Source of the DNA: Polytrichum commune
Taxonomy: Eukaryota; Streptophyta; Polytrichopsida; Polytrichales; Polytrichaceae
NCBI GenBank assembly: GCA_950295325.1
Contig: OX485809.1
Location: 13,454,001 to 13,518,000, forward strand
DNA length: 64,000 bases
Reading direction: 5' to 3'
Shown in pieces: positions 10,501 to 21,993 of this stretch (position 1 is its first letter; each line of letters opens with the position of its first letter). Below the pieces are notes generated by a model. That model searched no databases and was not told where the DNA came from. It worked only from the letters and a program-made list of their open reading frames with translations. Position numbers and translations under genes: made by a program.

Positions 10501-13500
10501 TCGAGGGGAGCTCAATATAATTAACTGCCTCAACACTGGTTACAACTACACTGTTTATGGTATTTAGTGTCACATGCGTAATAGTGTTACTTCCCCCTAT
10601 CTTGAGACGTATGGCAAGTTACACTAATGATCAACAACTTTGTCTTAAGTGTCACCTCATGACACTTGGTGTGCGCTTACTAATATCTTGGCATGGGTAT
10701 GTTCAATATTGTTATGAAGTGTATGCCCATGTTACACAATGGTCTACAAGTTGACTAAAGTGTACACATATGACACTTGGCATTAGTGTACTCAAGAATA
10801 TCTTTTTCTTGCATTCCAAAATGTAAACACATGACACTTTCCATTAGCATACACAATAATATATTCCCCTTGCATGCTAAATTGCAAAAATATCACCTCA
10901 AGTACCCCAATGTGCTCCTGTAAATGTCATAATGTCTTCAATTTTTCACTTTAAAAAATTACTTATGTTTATGAATAGTTCATATTGGTGATTAGTGGAC
11001 GTGATGCTTTGAGACCTCTAGGTATCTAGTTTTAGGCCGCAAATCGTGTATGTGACACTATATATTATAGACGGTGTAGCATCTCGTTGATTCTAGTTCA
11101 TTTTGCACCTTGAGTTTGCACCTTGTTGCACCAGAACAGTATTTTAGACCTATGGGTAATGAAGGACTTAAGACTTCATGCTTATCTACCCATTTTGGGT
11201 TGCAGGTAGACCAGGTAGGCCACCTTTAAGGCCTATGGACTATAGGCTGCATTCACCTGTTTCCGACTTCGAGTCCATGCTCGTTTTACCGGACCAAAAC
11301 TTGCAGACGCCTGTTCCAGATTCTGATTTCTACTGCTTTGACAACGACCGCACTGAGGCCCATATAAAACCAAATGAGGTGTGTATTTATTTGTACTTCA
11401 TTAAATTTTCTAAGGATAGGTAGAATATGCAGAATCTGGTTCATAGCATTCATATGCAATTGCTTTCTTTGGACTTCACACGACGCTTGCCATTGGTATG
11501 CTCATATACTACCTGTAATTGAGGTGGTGTTGATCATTTTAGAAGATGTTGTAGCTGGTCTAGGTGTTGGAATGTTTCTCTTGAAGTACTTCTAGACTGT
11601 GAGCATCAACTGAGGTACCTTATTAAGGGCCACTTCAGTCTATGGTCAAGGGTCCTTGCCATGAAATTGTGAGGGCCCTTGAAACTCATCCAAAGTCCGT
11701 ACCATAGAAAATAAAATAAAAAATTTGTGTGGTCACAAGCCTTCAAGTGCAGTGTAAAAAATACCCAACTGGGCTCTCAACCAAATGCTTTTGCATTACC
11801 ATCCTATTCATGTGGGCCCTTTACTTATAATAAGTTATAATAAATCAAGGGTTGTGAGATTTTGAAGTGTCATGGTCTCCCGGTTGTGTGTCAGACCTAC
11901 CTCTTTGAGGGAGGCTTGAAACTGGCAGACCGTGAAATAATTATCCATTACATGCCACATAGGTTCTTCATACATTCAAACCTCCGTGGTCCCTCAGTCC
12001 CTCAAGGTATCTAGTGTAAAATTAAGTGGGATGTGGTCTTCATATTTTCCACCTATGAGAGATTTTAGATTACAATGATTACGGGCCCTCAAGCTCTAGT
12101 GCAAAGTGCCCCTAAGTGTAGTAGTTTTGATACATATTTTGCATCAGAGATGGAGGAATGCCGATTTGAGACACTTCGAGGAATGTCACACATACTAAAA
12201 ACTGGTTTGTTGTGTGCTCAGGTGTGGGCACTGTATGATCCGATTGATGAGATGCCGCGGACATGGGTGCGAGTTAAGAAAGTACATGCGCTTGGGAGTC
12301 CATTTGAAGTGAAGGCCACCTGGTTGGAGCCGGATAGCCCATGTGAACAAGCGCTAGAAAGGCAGAAGGTTTGGCTGTTTTCTAGCCTTTTTGAAAAATG
12401 AAGTTCCTTTGCAAAAACTCTCATTACATTCACAGTTTTGATTCTCCTACATAGTCCCCCATGTCAAGGAGACATTATAGAATATTTCGCACATTAATCT
12501 TTCTACTTGACAATGCAGAGTGCAATCTCTCTTTGTGCCTTTCTTTGGGAGGTGTTCCATGAACCCCTCTAATTTTAAAGTTAGTGAGGAATTTTATTGT
12601 GTCAAGATTGCTGCACTCGTGTATATTGATGATTCCATTGCAAAAAGACTCGATACATTCAGGGTCTTGATCCTCCTGCATAGCCCACCGAGTGAAGGAG
12701 ACATCATAATATTTTTCCACCCAAAGTCGTTCTGCTTGACTATGTAGAGTTCAGTCTCTCCTTGTGACTTTCTCAGGGAGGTGTTTCACTAGCACCTGAA
12801 CTCTTAACCCTTAAAGGTCCCTGCAACCCAATTTGGGTCTCGGTTACAAATGGAATGTCACAACATGGTCCTTTAGGGGTTAAAGTTAATGAGGATGTCT
12901 ATGGTGTCAAGATTGCTGCACTCGTGTATTCGTAAGTTCCTTAGCAAATAGTCTCATTACATTCTGAGTCTTGATTCTCCTGGATAGTGCACTTAGTCAA
13001 GGAGAGATTAGATAATATTCTCCACCTTAAGTCTTTCTGCTTGATATTGCAGGGTGTAGTCTCTCTTTGTGACTCTCTCTGGGAGGTGTTTCATGTTCCA
13101 CTTAATGAGTTAGTGAGGAAATCTATGGTGTCAAGATTGCTGCATTTATATATAGTAAAGTTCCTTTGCAAAAGATCTCATTACATTCAGAGTCTGTATA
13201 TTGAAGTCCCTTTTTTGCTTTGTTGAAGCAGGCATCTGGCTTCTCCATCTCTCTTGGGGACTTTCGAGAGGCTCCCGGAGGTCCAAGCATCATCAAGACA
13301 TCAAACTGCTTCTCCCACAAGATGCAATACGTGCAAGTCAATGAGACCATAGTGCAAATCTACCCACGAGTGGGGGAGGTGTGGGCACTTCATCGCAAAG
13401 TGCGGAAACGTGATAATTCTGAAAAGTCGAAATCAGGTGACAACCCTGGCTTTCGGCTCGTGGTGATCTCATCTGAATGTGGGCGTGGGCAACCCAGTGA

Positions 13501-13711
13501 GATTCGTGTGCTTAAAAAGCGAACAGGATATCGGACATTATGGGAGCCAGGGTACCAGCCGGGGCCACTCCCGCTCGAATATATCCATCTTTTCTCACAC
13601 AAAGTGCCCGCGTACAAGTTAAGGGATAAGGATTTTCCTGATCTGATGGGCCTGGATTGTTGGGACATTGACGCCGCTGCTATCCCAATGTGTCAGTCAT
13701 TTGTCACGTGA
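4517..13711 (+). CDS. XRCC4-like head domain / AT-hook / DUF3444 protein, eight-exon model
   Basis: Exons: 4517-4667, 5500-5642, 5944-6078, 6301-8027 (or from 6292), 8741-10002, 11206-11378, 12222-12368, 13232-13711. Phases agree at every junction, giving 1405 residues. Residues 1-110 match the XRCC4 head: an MVE start, a YVRTEW strand, W-S-C-N, then EERASRWD, VDEYL and the FSWT strand. XRCC4 is the non-homologous end-joining scaffold for DNA ligase IV in the nucleus. The following helix is short and I cannot see the ligase-binding stretch. Residues about 144-735 are disordered, with a SUMO-interacting-like VVILLSDSE at 494. Residues 737-935 are 17-residue repeats. AT-hooks lie at 1119-1125 and 1140-1146. 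DUF3444 follows, with FYCFDNDRTE, VWALYDPIDEMPR and GEVWALHRKV. XRCC4 proteins are usually about 250-340 residues. Alternative: two genes, one ending at the TAA at 8034 and one starting near 8592. The XRCC4 and DUF3444 matches are firm; the single transcript is inferred. Confidence 0.6.
4901..5219. repeat. Foldback/MITE-like repeat, copy 2 (intron 1 of the XRCC4-like gene)
   Basis: The 10-bp ends are perfect inverted repeats (GGAGTTGGTT / AACCAACTCC). The inverted similarity continues inward: the right arm read in reverse gives 'ttgcatacaac', then 'tcattgaaggtcaaactcattt', matching the left arm's 'tgcaatacaa' and 'tcattgagggccgaatcaactcattt'. Most of the element can therefore fold back. It is the most complete of three copies. 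Confidence 0.65.
8041..8580. repeat. Imperfect 278-bp tandem duplication in intron 4
   Basis: The block containing 'tagagcag', 'tagttcctta', 'cccttatgctgcagttt' and 'agctcccatttatgc' occurs twice, with 'tagagcag' at 8111 and 8389. The unit is about 278 bp. If the eight-exon model is right it is intronic; if the locus is two genes it is intergenic. Confidence 0.8.
8793..9390 (+). repeat. Coding tandem repeat: 11 units of a 17-19-residue motif
   Basis: Within exon 5 the protein repeats E-E-A-P-I-R-N-R-D-x-R-N-G-G-S-V-H about eleven times, plus a partial twelfth. Units vary to 19 residues by insertions such as RDRD or NN. Each unit has an acidic pair, a basic Arg-rich core and a Gly-Gly turn ending in His. 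The reading frame is held across all copies, including 6-base indels, which supports translation. Confidence 0.85.
10546..11080 (+). mobile_element. Non-autonomous TIR element, copy 1 (intron 5)
   Basis: The left end CACTGTTTATGGTATTTAG (from 10549) and the reverse complement of the right end, CACCGTCTATAATATATAG, match at about 23 of the first 30 positions. Both ends are bordered by TA, which could be a TA target duplication or part of the inverted repeat. No transposase frame is present. Related copies lie at 43282-43536 (partial) and 46402-47037 (opposite orientation). Confidence 0.65.
12411..13230. repeat. Tandem array, about 3.5 units of 228 bp in intron 7
   Basis: Units start at 12411, 12640, 12944 and 13169, each opening 'gcaaa(a/t)a...ctc(a/g)at(t)acattc'. 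Each full unit also carries 'gggaggtgtt(t/c)ca' and 'gtgtcaagattgctgca'. The second unit is 76 bp longer because of the insertion at 12808-12879. The array ends at the acceptor of the last exon. Confidence 0.85.
12804..12883. mobile_element. 72-bp miniature element flanked by TTAA (piggyBac-like MITE)
   Basis: A 72-bp block (12808-12879) is flanked by TTAA at 12804-12807 and 12880-12883. Its ends are inverted repeats: CCCTTAAAGGTCCCTG against the reverse complement CCCCTAAAGGACCATG, 13 of 16 matching. The first unit of the surrounding array has a single TTAA at the same place and no insert, so the unit serves as an empty site. TTAA duplication and a CCC start are piggyBac hallmarks. It is too short to encode protein. 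Confidence 0.7.
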
Positions 13712-16060
13712 GTAGTAGTTTTAGTTTCCGATTCTGTTCCCGCTCTGTTCCACCTTGTTGCAGGCACAGGAAAGAGGTGACTGCCAAGGGGGCTGTAAAA
13801 TGCGCGAGTTAGTTCATAGATTATAGATAACCCCCCTCTATTTTTTTCCACATGCTTTGAAAAAGCCTTGGAGGGGTTATGAAAACCTTTAAGCACCACA
13901 CGTCGGACTGTAAATTGTCAATGAAACTGTATCAAGCAAAAAGGAACTACCTTGAAGCACTTGTACCTTTCACACGTGTATTATGATCTTCTCATGACTA
14001 TTCATTGTGGGCAAGAGTGAGTCTTGTTGGAATTATCATAGTAATTTATTTAGCCTCAGTTGGCTGTGTGTGTAAGATCTTACAGTTGTGTTCTGTTTGC
14101 TCCACTTCTGTTAAATTGCATTTGATTTTGTGTTTTGTCTAGTTTTCTTACTCCATATGTTCATTGCATTTGATTTTTTTGCACTCGTGTGAATGGTAAA
14201 GTGATCATTACACATCCACCACAACCACAACGATTTGCAAACTACAAATGTGAAAGGGGGAATAAGTTAGTTGTGGTTGATTGTGGAAGTTAATTGTCAC
14301 TATAACCCATTGAAGTGTGAATGACCCTTCATTGATGTAGTGTTTACACTCTGCCAAGAGAACAGTTATGGTAAGTTCTGAACTGTGCGCTAACCATCTT
14401 AGATGTTGCTGACCTGTCTTGTCTTCACTGGACACGAGCACATTGAATATAGATTGTAATAAGGTGCCTGTGTGACATGGTGAGTGCTATGTTTGATGTC
14501 ATACATGGGTTGTCTTTCTATGGGTTGTAGCATGGTTGCTCCTGTACAATAATTAGTACATACCAGCCTTTGTGTTTGTATTGTGGTACACTAGAAATTT
14601 TTGTTCACACTTGTCTATCTTGAAATGTTGTTTTTTCCTTAAAATTCCATGAGTTGTGATAGAGCAAGGGTATAGTCAAAACAATTTTGATTGGTTAGTC
14701 AAACAGCATTTGATTTGTTAAGTGCCTTTGTCAATATACACTTTAAGCATCATAGTAAGCTCTGAGCCTCTAACCACTACTACAACAGTTGAATGTGGTT
14801 GAATGTTGTACTTGTGAATTGTCATCCACTTGAACTGTGGTACGTGGCCCCAAAGCATGGGAATTTTAGGTTTTAGTGTACCATAGCCGTAGTTCAACCA
14901 TCATGTACACATTGGTAGTGTAAGTGAGTTTGACTGTAACACCAACACCAAAACTTGTGACCATTCAAAGGAAAAGTGGGGCTTCATTTCTTAGTCACTT
15001 GTACACATTAGGCATTATGAGCAAGTGTGGCAAGTCACTTGTGCTTGCACATTCTCACAATCATGAGGTTCTTGGCCATCATAGATTTTTTTAAGAAGCA
15101 TATTTTTCATGCAAAAGGTGGGGCATGAACTAAGGTAGATGAAGCTAATTTGGTTAGCTTCCTTAATCAAACACCAATTTTTGGCTCTTAATCGGTGGTA
15201 TAGTCGCTCTAATTCAGTGGGTGAGTAATGCATGGTGATTAGTTGTCATCTTGATGATATTTGGGTTAGTCACCTTCACAAAAGTCAAACCACACCCAAC
15301 ATCCTCCTTAATAAGGAGTGCTATCCATTGAGCTATTACATGCTTGATTTATGTGGACGAGGTGGACAAATTAGGAGGTGGCATGTGGTTGTGAGGTATT
15401 GACCAACTTGTGTTGTGGGTATTCTATGATGAAAAGTCAGTTCATCAACATTTTATATTAGATGTGACCACTTTAGAGACATGACACAACCAATATTAGC
15501 ATTAAACTTGGTTTTTATTGGCAAATGACCCATGTAGAATTTGCTAATGATGTCATCCACTTCCACGACATTGACTGATAAAATAATTCCCCCTCTATTA
15601 CACCATGTTGAGAAGCAAAGAATCTTTGGTTTTGGAGTATAGATCAACACCTTCCTTGACTCCAGTTTCAACAAATTCAAATTCTTTGGTCATGATTCAC
15701 AATTACTAACTTGCTCAAGCTTCTAATGCTTGAATCCATTGGTTGGATGATTCCAAGGAGCTAGAGGTGTCCACATTAGCCTCATCCACCTTAGATGGGT
15801 GGCACAAATAATTGCCCCTTTACAATCACATTGTATTTTGGAATTTTGGAATTTAACTTTTTTTTTGAAAAAACTTGTGATTTTTTTTTAAACAAATTAT
15901 ATTCGCATGGCTTCCGAATCCACATTGAAAGGTTGATTCAACAAGATAATTGGGCATATACCTTTAATCACTCTAAGTACCCAAACTCGCCAAAGTGTTG
16001 GGAATAGGTGCAACTGTTGTATAAGCTGCTTGAAAGACTCTACACAGGTTTGGTATTTGA
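13712..16060. other. Intergenic, no gene seen
   Basis: Presumed 3' UTR followed by AT-rich sequence with short frames only. A 'ccaca/tgtgg'-rich patch at 14216-14300 resembles sequence near 49020-49130, suggesting another low-copy repeat. No RNA gene was recognised. Confidence 0.45.
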
Positions 16061-16129
16061 CCCTTGAAGATATGAGGGATATTCATCAAGTTGGAATTAG
16101 ACAATTCTAATTAGAGAATGGATGATTGG

Positions 16130-16640
16130 ATCAAGTTGGAATTGGACAGTTCCAACTAAAATAATAGATGAATGCATAAAGTTGGAATTAGAAAATTCCA
16201 ACTGATGGATTGTGATTGAGCCAAAAGATAGAAGATTCATAGTAGAACAAAAAAATAAAGCTATGAATAAAAGACTATGAGAAATATATTATATGAGAAA
16301 TAAACATAACATTATTCAAATCCATAACAACGTTCGGCTAGTCCCACATATCACTGTTTTGGAAGTAGAAGTAGTGTTTTGGCATAAAAGGAGCTCGGGG
16401 GAGGAGAGAGGTTCTTTTTGTCTCTCCTATGGTTAGGTGGTTTGAGCTCATAGCAATCACAATATTACGATGAAGTTGTAAATATTTTTGTGCTGTACAA
16501 AGATTGAAAGCTCTCAACGTGGGTGTCTCATGTGCATTCATGCTTGCGTTATTCTTGTGTAGAAGAGAAATATGACAATTGGTTTTGAAAATAATCCAAG
16601 GGACCATGAAACATGATCCATTTGATGCCATGGAGGTATC
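16130..16640. repeat. Dispersed repeat shared with 62940-63275, copy 1
   Basis: Blocks shared in the same order with the second copy: 'ttggaatta', 'caactgatggatt', 'gagccaaaagataga', 'agctatgaata', 'tttggcataaaagg', 'gagctcgg', 'ctctcctatggt' and 'gtggtttgagctcata'. TGGCATAAAAGG and GGTTTGAGCTC resemble Pol III A and B boxes. It may be a tRNA-derived SINE or an LTR fragment. Confidence 0.5.
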
Positions 16641-17412
16641 CATGTAACTTTTCATCCATCCTAATTTGTTGGTCCCTCAAGCATAGTGTGAAGCAAACGT
16701 GGACCAACTCCGCCTTGTCCACCAATGAAAGTGCTTGAGGTGCAATGGTCAGAGGCCTGTAATCTCGTGTGTGAAGTGGCCGTAATTCAGAAATGATGAA
16801 TTGAATTCAAAAAAATTATGGCATAGTTTTGTTCACTTCCTCTACATAGGAAATACATTTCATGCCAACTGCCAGTGTAATTAAAATAGAAAAAAAAATG
16901 CTCAAGAAAAGGGCAGGCTACCTCACGGCGACTGGTGGGGGGTGGACCTGCACTCACAAACTACAAAGTAGCGGATGCCGGAGGATTCGTGGATGCCGAT
17001 AAGGAGGCTGGTGGAGTTTCTCTACGAGATTGCGCCGCCTGCATCATCTGGTAGTCAACTCTGGAATTCAGGACGCCTTCCAGGATTCACACTCCCAGCC
17101 GATTGAAGTCCAAAATGAAGATGCAAAACCTCTTTGCATGCTTCGGATATTCACGACGCATTCTCTCCCGATTGTCTGGAAGGAAGGGGAAGTAATCGAA
17201 TCGAAGCGTCTAAGCGAACAAAGCTGGTAGTGCACACGAGTGCGAGTTGTAGTCGTGGAAAATGAAGTTTGCGGTGAATTTGCCTGCTGAAATTCACATC
17301 CGTAGATGACCTCGTTCTTTCCTAGTCTCTGCGCATTTGATGTTTACAGAGATCACCACCCACGATGCATTAACAGGGTTTTTTCTGTCTGGTTTTGTCT
17401 GATTAGAGAAGG

Positions 17413-17436
17413 TATGGCTACAGGTCTTTGGATTTG
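17413..17436 (+). promoter_or_regulatory. Possible upstream ORF ahead of MurB
   Basis: The upstream duplicate of the start codon opens a 7-codon frame (MATGLWI then TGA). If transcription begins above 17413, ribosomes meet this ORF first, which could lower MurB translation. Whether it lies in the mRNA is unknown. Confidence 0.35.
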
Positions 17437-17690
17437 AGCTCAAACGGGTGACAGGGCCCCAGAGAGTTACAGAGAGGTGGTGATAATGAAGGGGATTGTG
17501 GAAGGAGCTAGGGTTTCGTGGCATTGACAAAGATTCACGAAGAGAAACCCACGAAGGTCAGTAGGAGCGGGTTCCATTGACCAGGAGGACATGGCTACAG
17601 GGATTTGGGATTTGAGTTCCAGCAGTGTAGTGTGCACAAAGTTGCAGAGTGGAGGTGACATTAGTGGTTGGGAGTGGAGGTGGAAAGTAG
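17413..17690 (+). repeat. 178-bp tandem duplication spanning the MurB start codon
   Basis: ATGGCTACAGG occurs at 17413 and at 17591, the chosen MurB start. A second shared block, 'gtt(a/g)cagag(a/t)gg(t/a)ggtga', lies at 17466 and 17641. The start region was therefore duplicated and the downstream copy is the one that stays open. Confidence 0.65.
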
Positions 17691-20600
17691 GTCAAGGTGG
17701 ATGTGGACGAAGCGGACGAAGATGGACGGACGGGCAGTGCCGTTTAAGCACGAGGTCCAAGGTGGATTGGTTCAGGAGATTTGAAGTTGCAGCAGCTAAC
17801 CGCGAAGTGGACAAAGAGTTTGCTCTTCCGTCGAAGTTCGTCCATGGGAAGATGCTGAGTGAAGTGAGCAGCTGGGGCATCGGTGGTCCAGCCAAGATGT
17901 TCGTGGAGGTGACGGATGCGACTGAAATGGCCTCTGTTCTTAGGTTTGTCACTCCACTCTGCTCTTTGTTGTTGCTCGCTCTTGAAGCTCCGAATCAGTA
18001 TCGAAACCTGTTGAGTTAGAATTTTTGTGATGGATTAATGAGAAAGATTTTGGCAATTACGTCAGATGAGTAATGAATTGTGCCATAGTTTCCGTATTTA
18101 TTCCAAGAGTCGGTCAGTGTGCGTAATTGGGCAATAGCATATGACAATTGAAGTTTGGAAAGTTTGTGAAAACAATTTATGCACTGATTCATGAGAAAAC
18201 AGTTTTGGCAATACATATAATGAATCATTAATTCGTGCAATAGTTTCCAAATTTGTGCATTGGTCGGTCAGTGTGTGTAGTTGTGCAATAGTTTCCGAAT
18301 TCGTTGCAATAGTTGGTCAATGTGTGTAATTGGGCAATTAATGGCCTATCACCACTGAATTTTAGATATTATGTGATCGATTCATGAGGTAGGATTTTGG
18401 CATTAGATGTAATGAGTCATGAATTATGCAGTTCTGATTTCTGGTTTCATTGCAACAGTTGATCAGTGTGCTTGATTGGGCAATGAATGGCTTGTGACCA
18501 TTGAAGTTGAGTTTGGGCTCTTCATTGCACAATTTCTACTTGATGCTAATTTTTTAGGTCATAAGCATCCCGCAATGATATATTTGCAACTGCCAAAGGG
18601 GGTCCCAATGTGAGACGTTTATGAAATAAAATCAAATGGGGGTACTAGAAATGGACATGTGGCTGATTGCCTGTAGTGAGTAGGAAAATGACTCCCAAGT
18701 GGGTTAGTCACCACATCACTCAGATGCTTGAGAATGGAAGGCCGCCACCAAGTGGGTTAGTCACTGCAACCCTTAGATGTTTGAGAAGTGGAAGGTGGTT
18801 GTGTGCACACATATAAGAGAGCAAGCTTCTTAAAAGGACAATCTTCTCCTTTGCATTTGTGCAACCATCACAAGTTTGCACTTGAGCCATGAAACCATGG
18901 AATATGGTTACTTTTGTCATGACGTGGATCTCTTGTGTTTCTCTGTTTTGCTAAATCATTATGGCATGGAGAGGGGTGCTAGACTTGCTAATGAATGTAG
19001 ATGTGTAGCCCCTCCGCAGTATATAAATGCACAGTTGTCTTACAGGTATTGCACGAATCGGGATATAAAGTGGTTTGTTGTTGGAAAGGGATCGAATTGC
19101 TTGTTCGATGACCGGGGTTTTGATGGCTGTGTCATACTCAATCAAGTTACTTTTCTGAAGAACCTCAGCCTGGGAATGTATTATGTGGGAAGTGGCTATC
19201 CCTTCAACCAGCTAGGTATTCAGTGCTCTCGTGCTGGATTCTCGGGTCTGGAGTTTGCAGGTGGAATCCCAGGCACTGTTGGCGGGGCCATCTACATGAA
19301 TGCGGGTGCGGATGGGCAGGTGTGATTGTGCCTACCATGTATGTCTAACAAATTTTCTGCTCTTGAACCTCTAATCATCTCCTGTAAGGTTTTTCTGTCA
19401 TCATATGAGATCACCATTTCTTCCTGAATGAACATTTTTTTGTAAGCACAAGGAATGATGTGATGCCAGTTAAAACAAATTGGTTATGCTTACCTTTGGT
19501 TCTTAGGGTTTTTTAAGGGCTCTATCTGTGTGTTTACGAATTGCTTTTCGGTTGCTTGCATGTACATGTTGCAGTGTTGCGGCATGTGTCTATGTGATTG
19601 TGTTTTGAAGTCAGAATACCTTGGTTGTGAGAGTGAGATTCGGCTGACCTGATGGCACTTCAAACAGTTTCTTCACATTCCACAACCGTTCTCTCAGTTC
19701 AGATCATATTTTGCCATGCATGACACAGGCGATAGTAGAGAACTTTTTGCTTGAAAGAGGCAATGTTAGGGTGAAATCTTTGTTGGAATAGTTAACTCAG
19801 TATTGATATGCGAGGTAGGATTCTCGTAGTTTAAGTCATTTACACAATCTTCTCTGTGGCATTCTGTGGTATTCTATGTGTATTCTAGGGCACCCTATAT
19901 CTCGTCTTACTAAAGCCCTTTATAGTGGTCTTTACAGGAAACGGGAGATGTTGTGCAGATGGTGAACATTGTGACAATTGATGGGGCCTCGCACACACTT
20001 TCCAAAGAGTCAGGCGCACTGGACTTCCAGTATCGCACTTCTCCATTTCAGAAAATGAAACATTCTGCAGTAATTGTGGGTGCTACATTTGAGCTAGTCC
20101 CAGATGTGGATGCAAAGCAAAGGCAGCGATCTTATTTGGAGAGGTGCAGGCCACTTTACAAATATCCTGGGTTCATGAAAAAATTTGTATCTCTTCAAGT
20201 GGTGCAGCAAACAAGAGCACAAGCGAAACTAAATTCTTGTGAATATTTTAGATAAACTGGTCCCATATGGTTAGAGTAGATTCTCTTAAAACCTTGAAGA
20301 GAATTCCATTTAAGTGGAGGCTGCATATGTGAGGGTCTGCCCTTTCCTTTTCTGTATTTATTGGATACATGATCACACCTTTCTTTCTCAAGTGTTTAGC
20401 ATGGAGCTTCCTGTTGGTGTTCAATGACGATTTCTTGTGACATGAAATTCTTTGGTGGTTGTGAACTGTGTAGGCGGAAGAGGTCCCAACCAGTTTCTGA
20501 AAAGAGTGCCGGGTGTGTGTTTCGCAACCCAGGGCTGGGATGCCAGTCCGCAGGTGCACTGATTGAACAGGCAGGCCTGAAGGGCATGCAAGTTGGAGGA

Positions 20601-20756
20601 GCTAGAGTCTCTGAAAGACATGCAAATTTCCTCGTCAATGGGGGAGATTCAAGGTCACAGGACATGCAAACACTTATTGCAATGGTGAAAGAGAAGGTTC
20701 ATGACAAGTTTGATGTGGAGCTTCATGAGGAGATCCTTTATATTCCATACTCATAA
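17591..20756 (+). CDS. MURB: UDP-N-acetylenolpyruvoylglucosamine reductase, plastid MurB homologue
   Basis: Exons 17591-17943, 19046-19319, 19938-20143 and 20474-20756 join in phase to give 371 residues. MurB is an FAD enzyme that uses NADPH to reduce UDP-GlcNAc-enolpyruvate to UDP-MurNAc in peptidoglycan synthesis. The FAD-binding part shows SSWGIGGPA (93-101), VVGKGSN (129-135) and GGIPGTVGGAIYMNAG (190-205). YRTSPF holds the catalytic Arg (R242), and HEEILYI near the C terminus holds the expected Glu (E364). SAGCVFRNP has Cys292 where E. coli MurB has the proton-donor Ser229. Residues 1 to about 75 have no bacterial counterpart and are basic, fitting a plastid transit peptide. The start is the second copy of a duplicated ATG region. 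Introns are 1102, 618 and 330 bp. The assignment is firm; plastid location is inferred. Confidence 0.92.
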
Positions 20757-21993
20757 TCATTTGCACACTGTGACCACCCCCCAGATGCCAGTTTCCTAGT
20801 CTACAGGCTTGTGATTGAAACACCAATTTGTGGTGTCTGCCTTTGTGGTACAGAGTCAGCATCATGCTTGCTAAGCTTGCTCTCAGGTCAGCAGAACCAA
20901 CAGTTGTGATTTGAAGAATCCTGTCACCAATCTTTCCCACATTGGTTGGGGACCTCTGTTGAAGGATGGAGCAGAAAGCAGGGGTGCGGGTTTCAGTTGC
21001 CTCAGGCAGCCTCAACCTCATTCTGGGCCAAGTATTCCAATGCGAAACAATTTTGACATTAGTGGCGACTTATCTCCTATAGCAACAGCAACAGCAACAG
21101 CAACAGCACATGGACGTTGAAATAGTCATTGTTTCAAAGTTTCAAAACGACCAGCTGTCAATGGCGGATGCTGTGTGGATGGCCCAGGATGTTAAGTCAT
21201 ATGCAAGGGTGCGAACAAGTCCAAACTAGTCCTGCCACACCTTTCAACCCTCAAATGTTATGTATGTGGTGGACCCCGACGGTGGATGACATCCACATCT
21301 TGTAAACCATGTGACTTGGCCTTAACAATCCAGTCTGCCTTAATATACCAGAGTTGGGATAGTTTTAGGTCTTGCTCAAGCAACACTTATAAATCTTCAC
21401 CATGGACTTCAATGCTATCATTTGTTCTTAGGTACTGCACAGTGCATGGGTTTCACATCAAGTATGCTTTGATTGCGTTCTGCTAGTTGAGCAGGTGATT
21501 CTGATGGAAGAAAAGGTGTCAAGTGAGGCTGAGAAATGTGCTCAAGCAGATCCAAAAGGTTTGTGCCCTTTTTCAACTGCAAAATGCTTTGCTTATTCAA
21601 CTGTTTGGTTCCATATTAATCTATCTCGTAGTTAGGTAAAGCACCATGTTGCGATTTTTCATGGGTAGCAGAAGCAGCTTGAAGATTGCACACTCCACTC
21701 TTCAAAGCTATCATCCTACTTCCTGAGGATAGAAATCAATGTGTTCATCAACCATATTCTATATCTCAAAACCTTGTTAAATGCTACACAATGTGGAACA
21801 TGAACAGATGACACATGCAATTATGCAATAAATTGTTGATGACAATGATTTCAATCTCTATTTAACAATACCTAGAATCAAGTTAATCTGAATAATTGCA
21901 CTCACAATGTCACATAATTGTCCTTGTGACATTTCAAAATTGATGTTGTAGCAGTTCAAATCAAATTTTATTGGAGTTCAACTCACAACAAGA
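20757..21993. other. Intergenic after MurB; short (AACAGC)n microsatellite
   Basis: Contains MurB 3' sequence and an (AACAGC) run at about 21077-21108. Short open frames exist on both strands near 20674-21120, but none shows a convincing domain. Confidence 0.5.

Noticed and set aside
20674-21120. Open frames on both strands just after MurB, one weakly PDZ-like
   Set aside because: The PDZ resemblance rests on a few residues (IGDRILQI). The frame overlaps the MurB terminal exon and has no splice partner.
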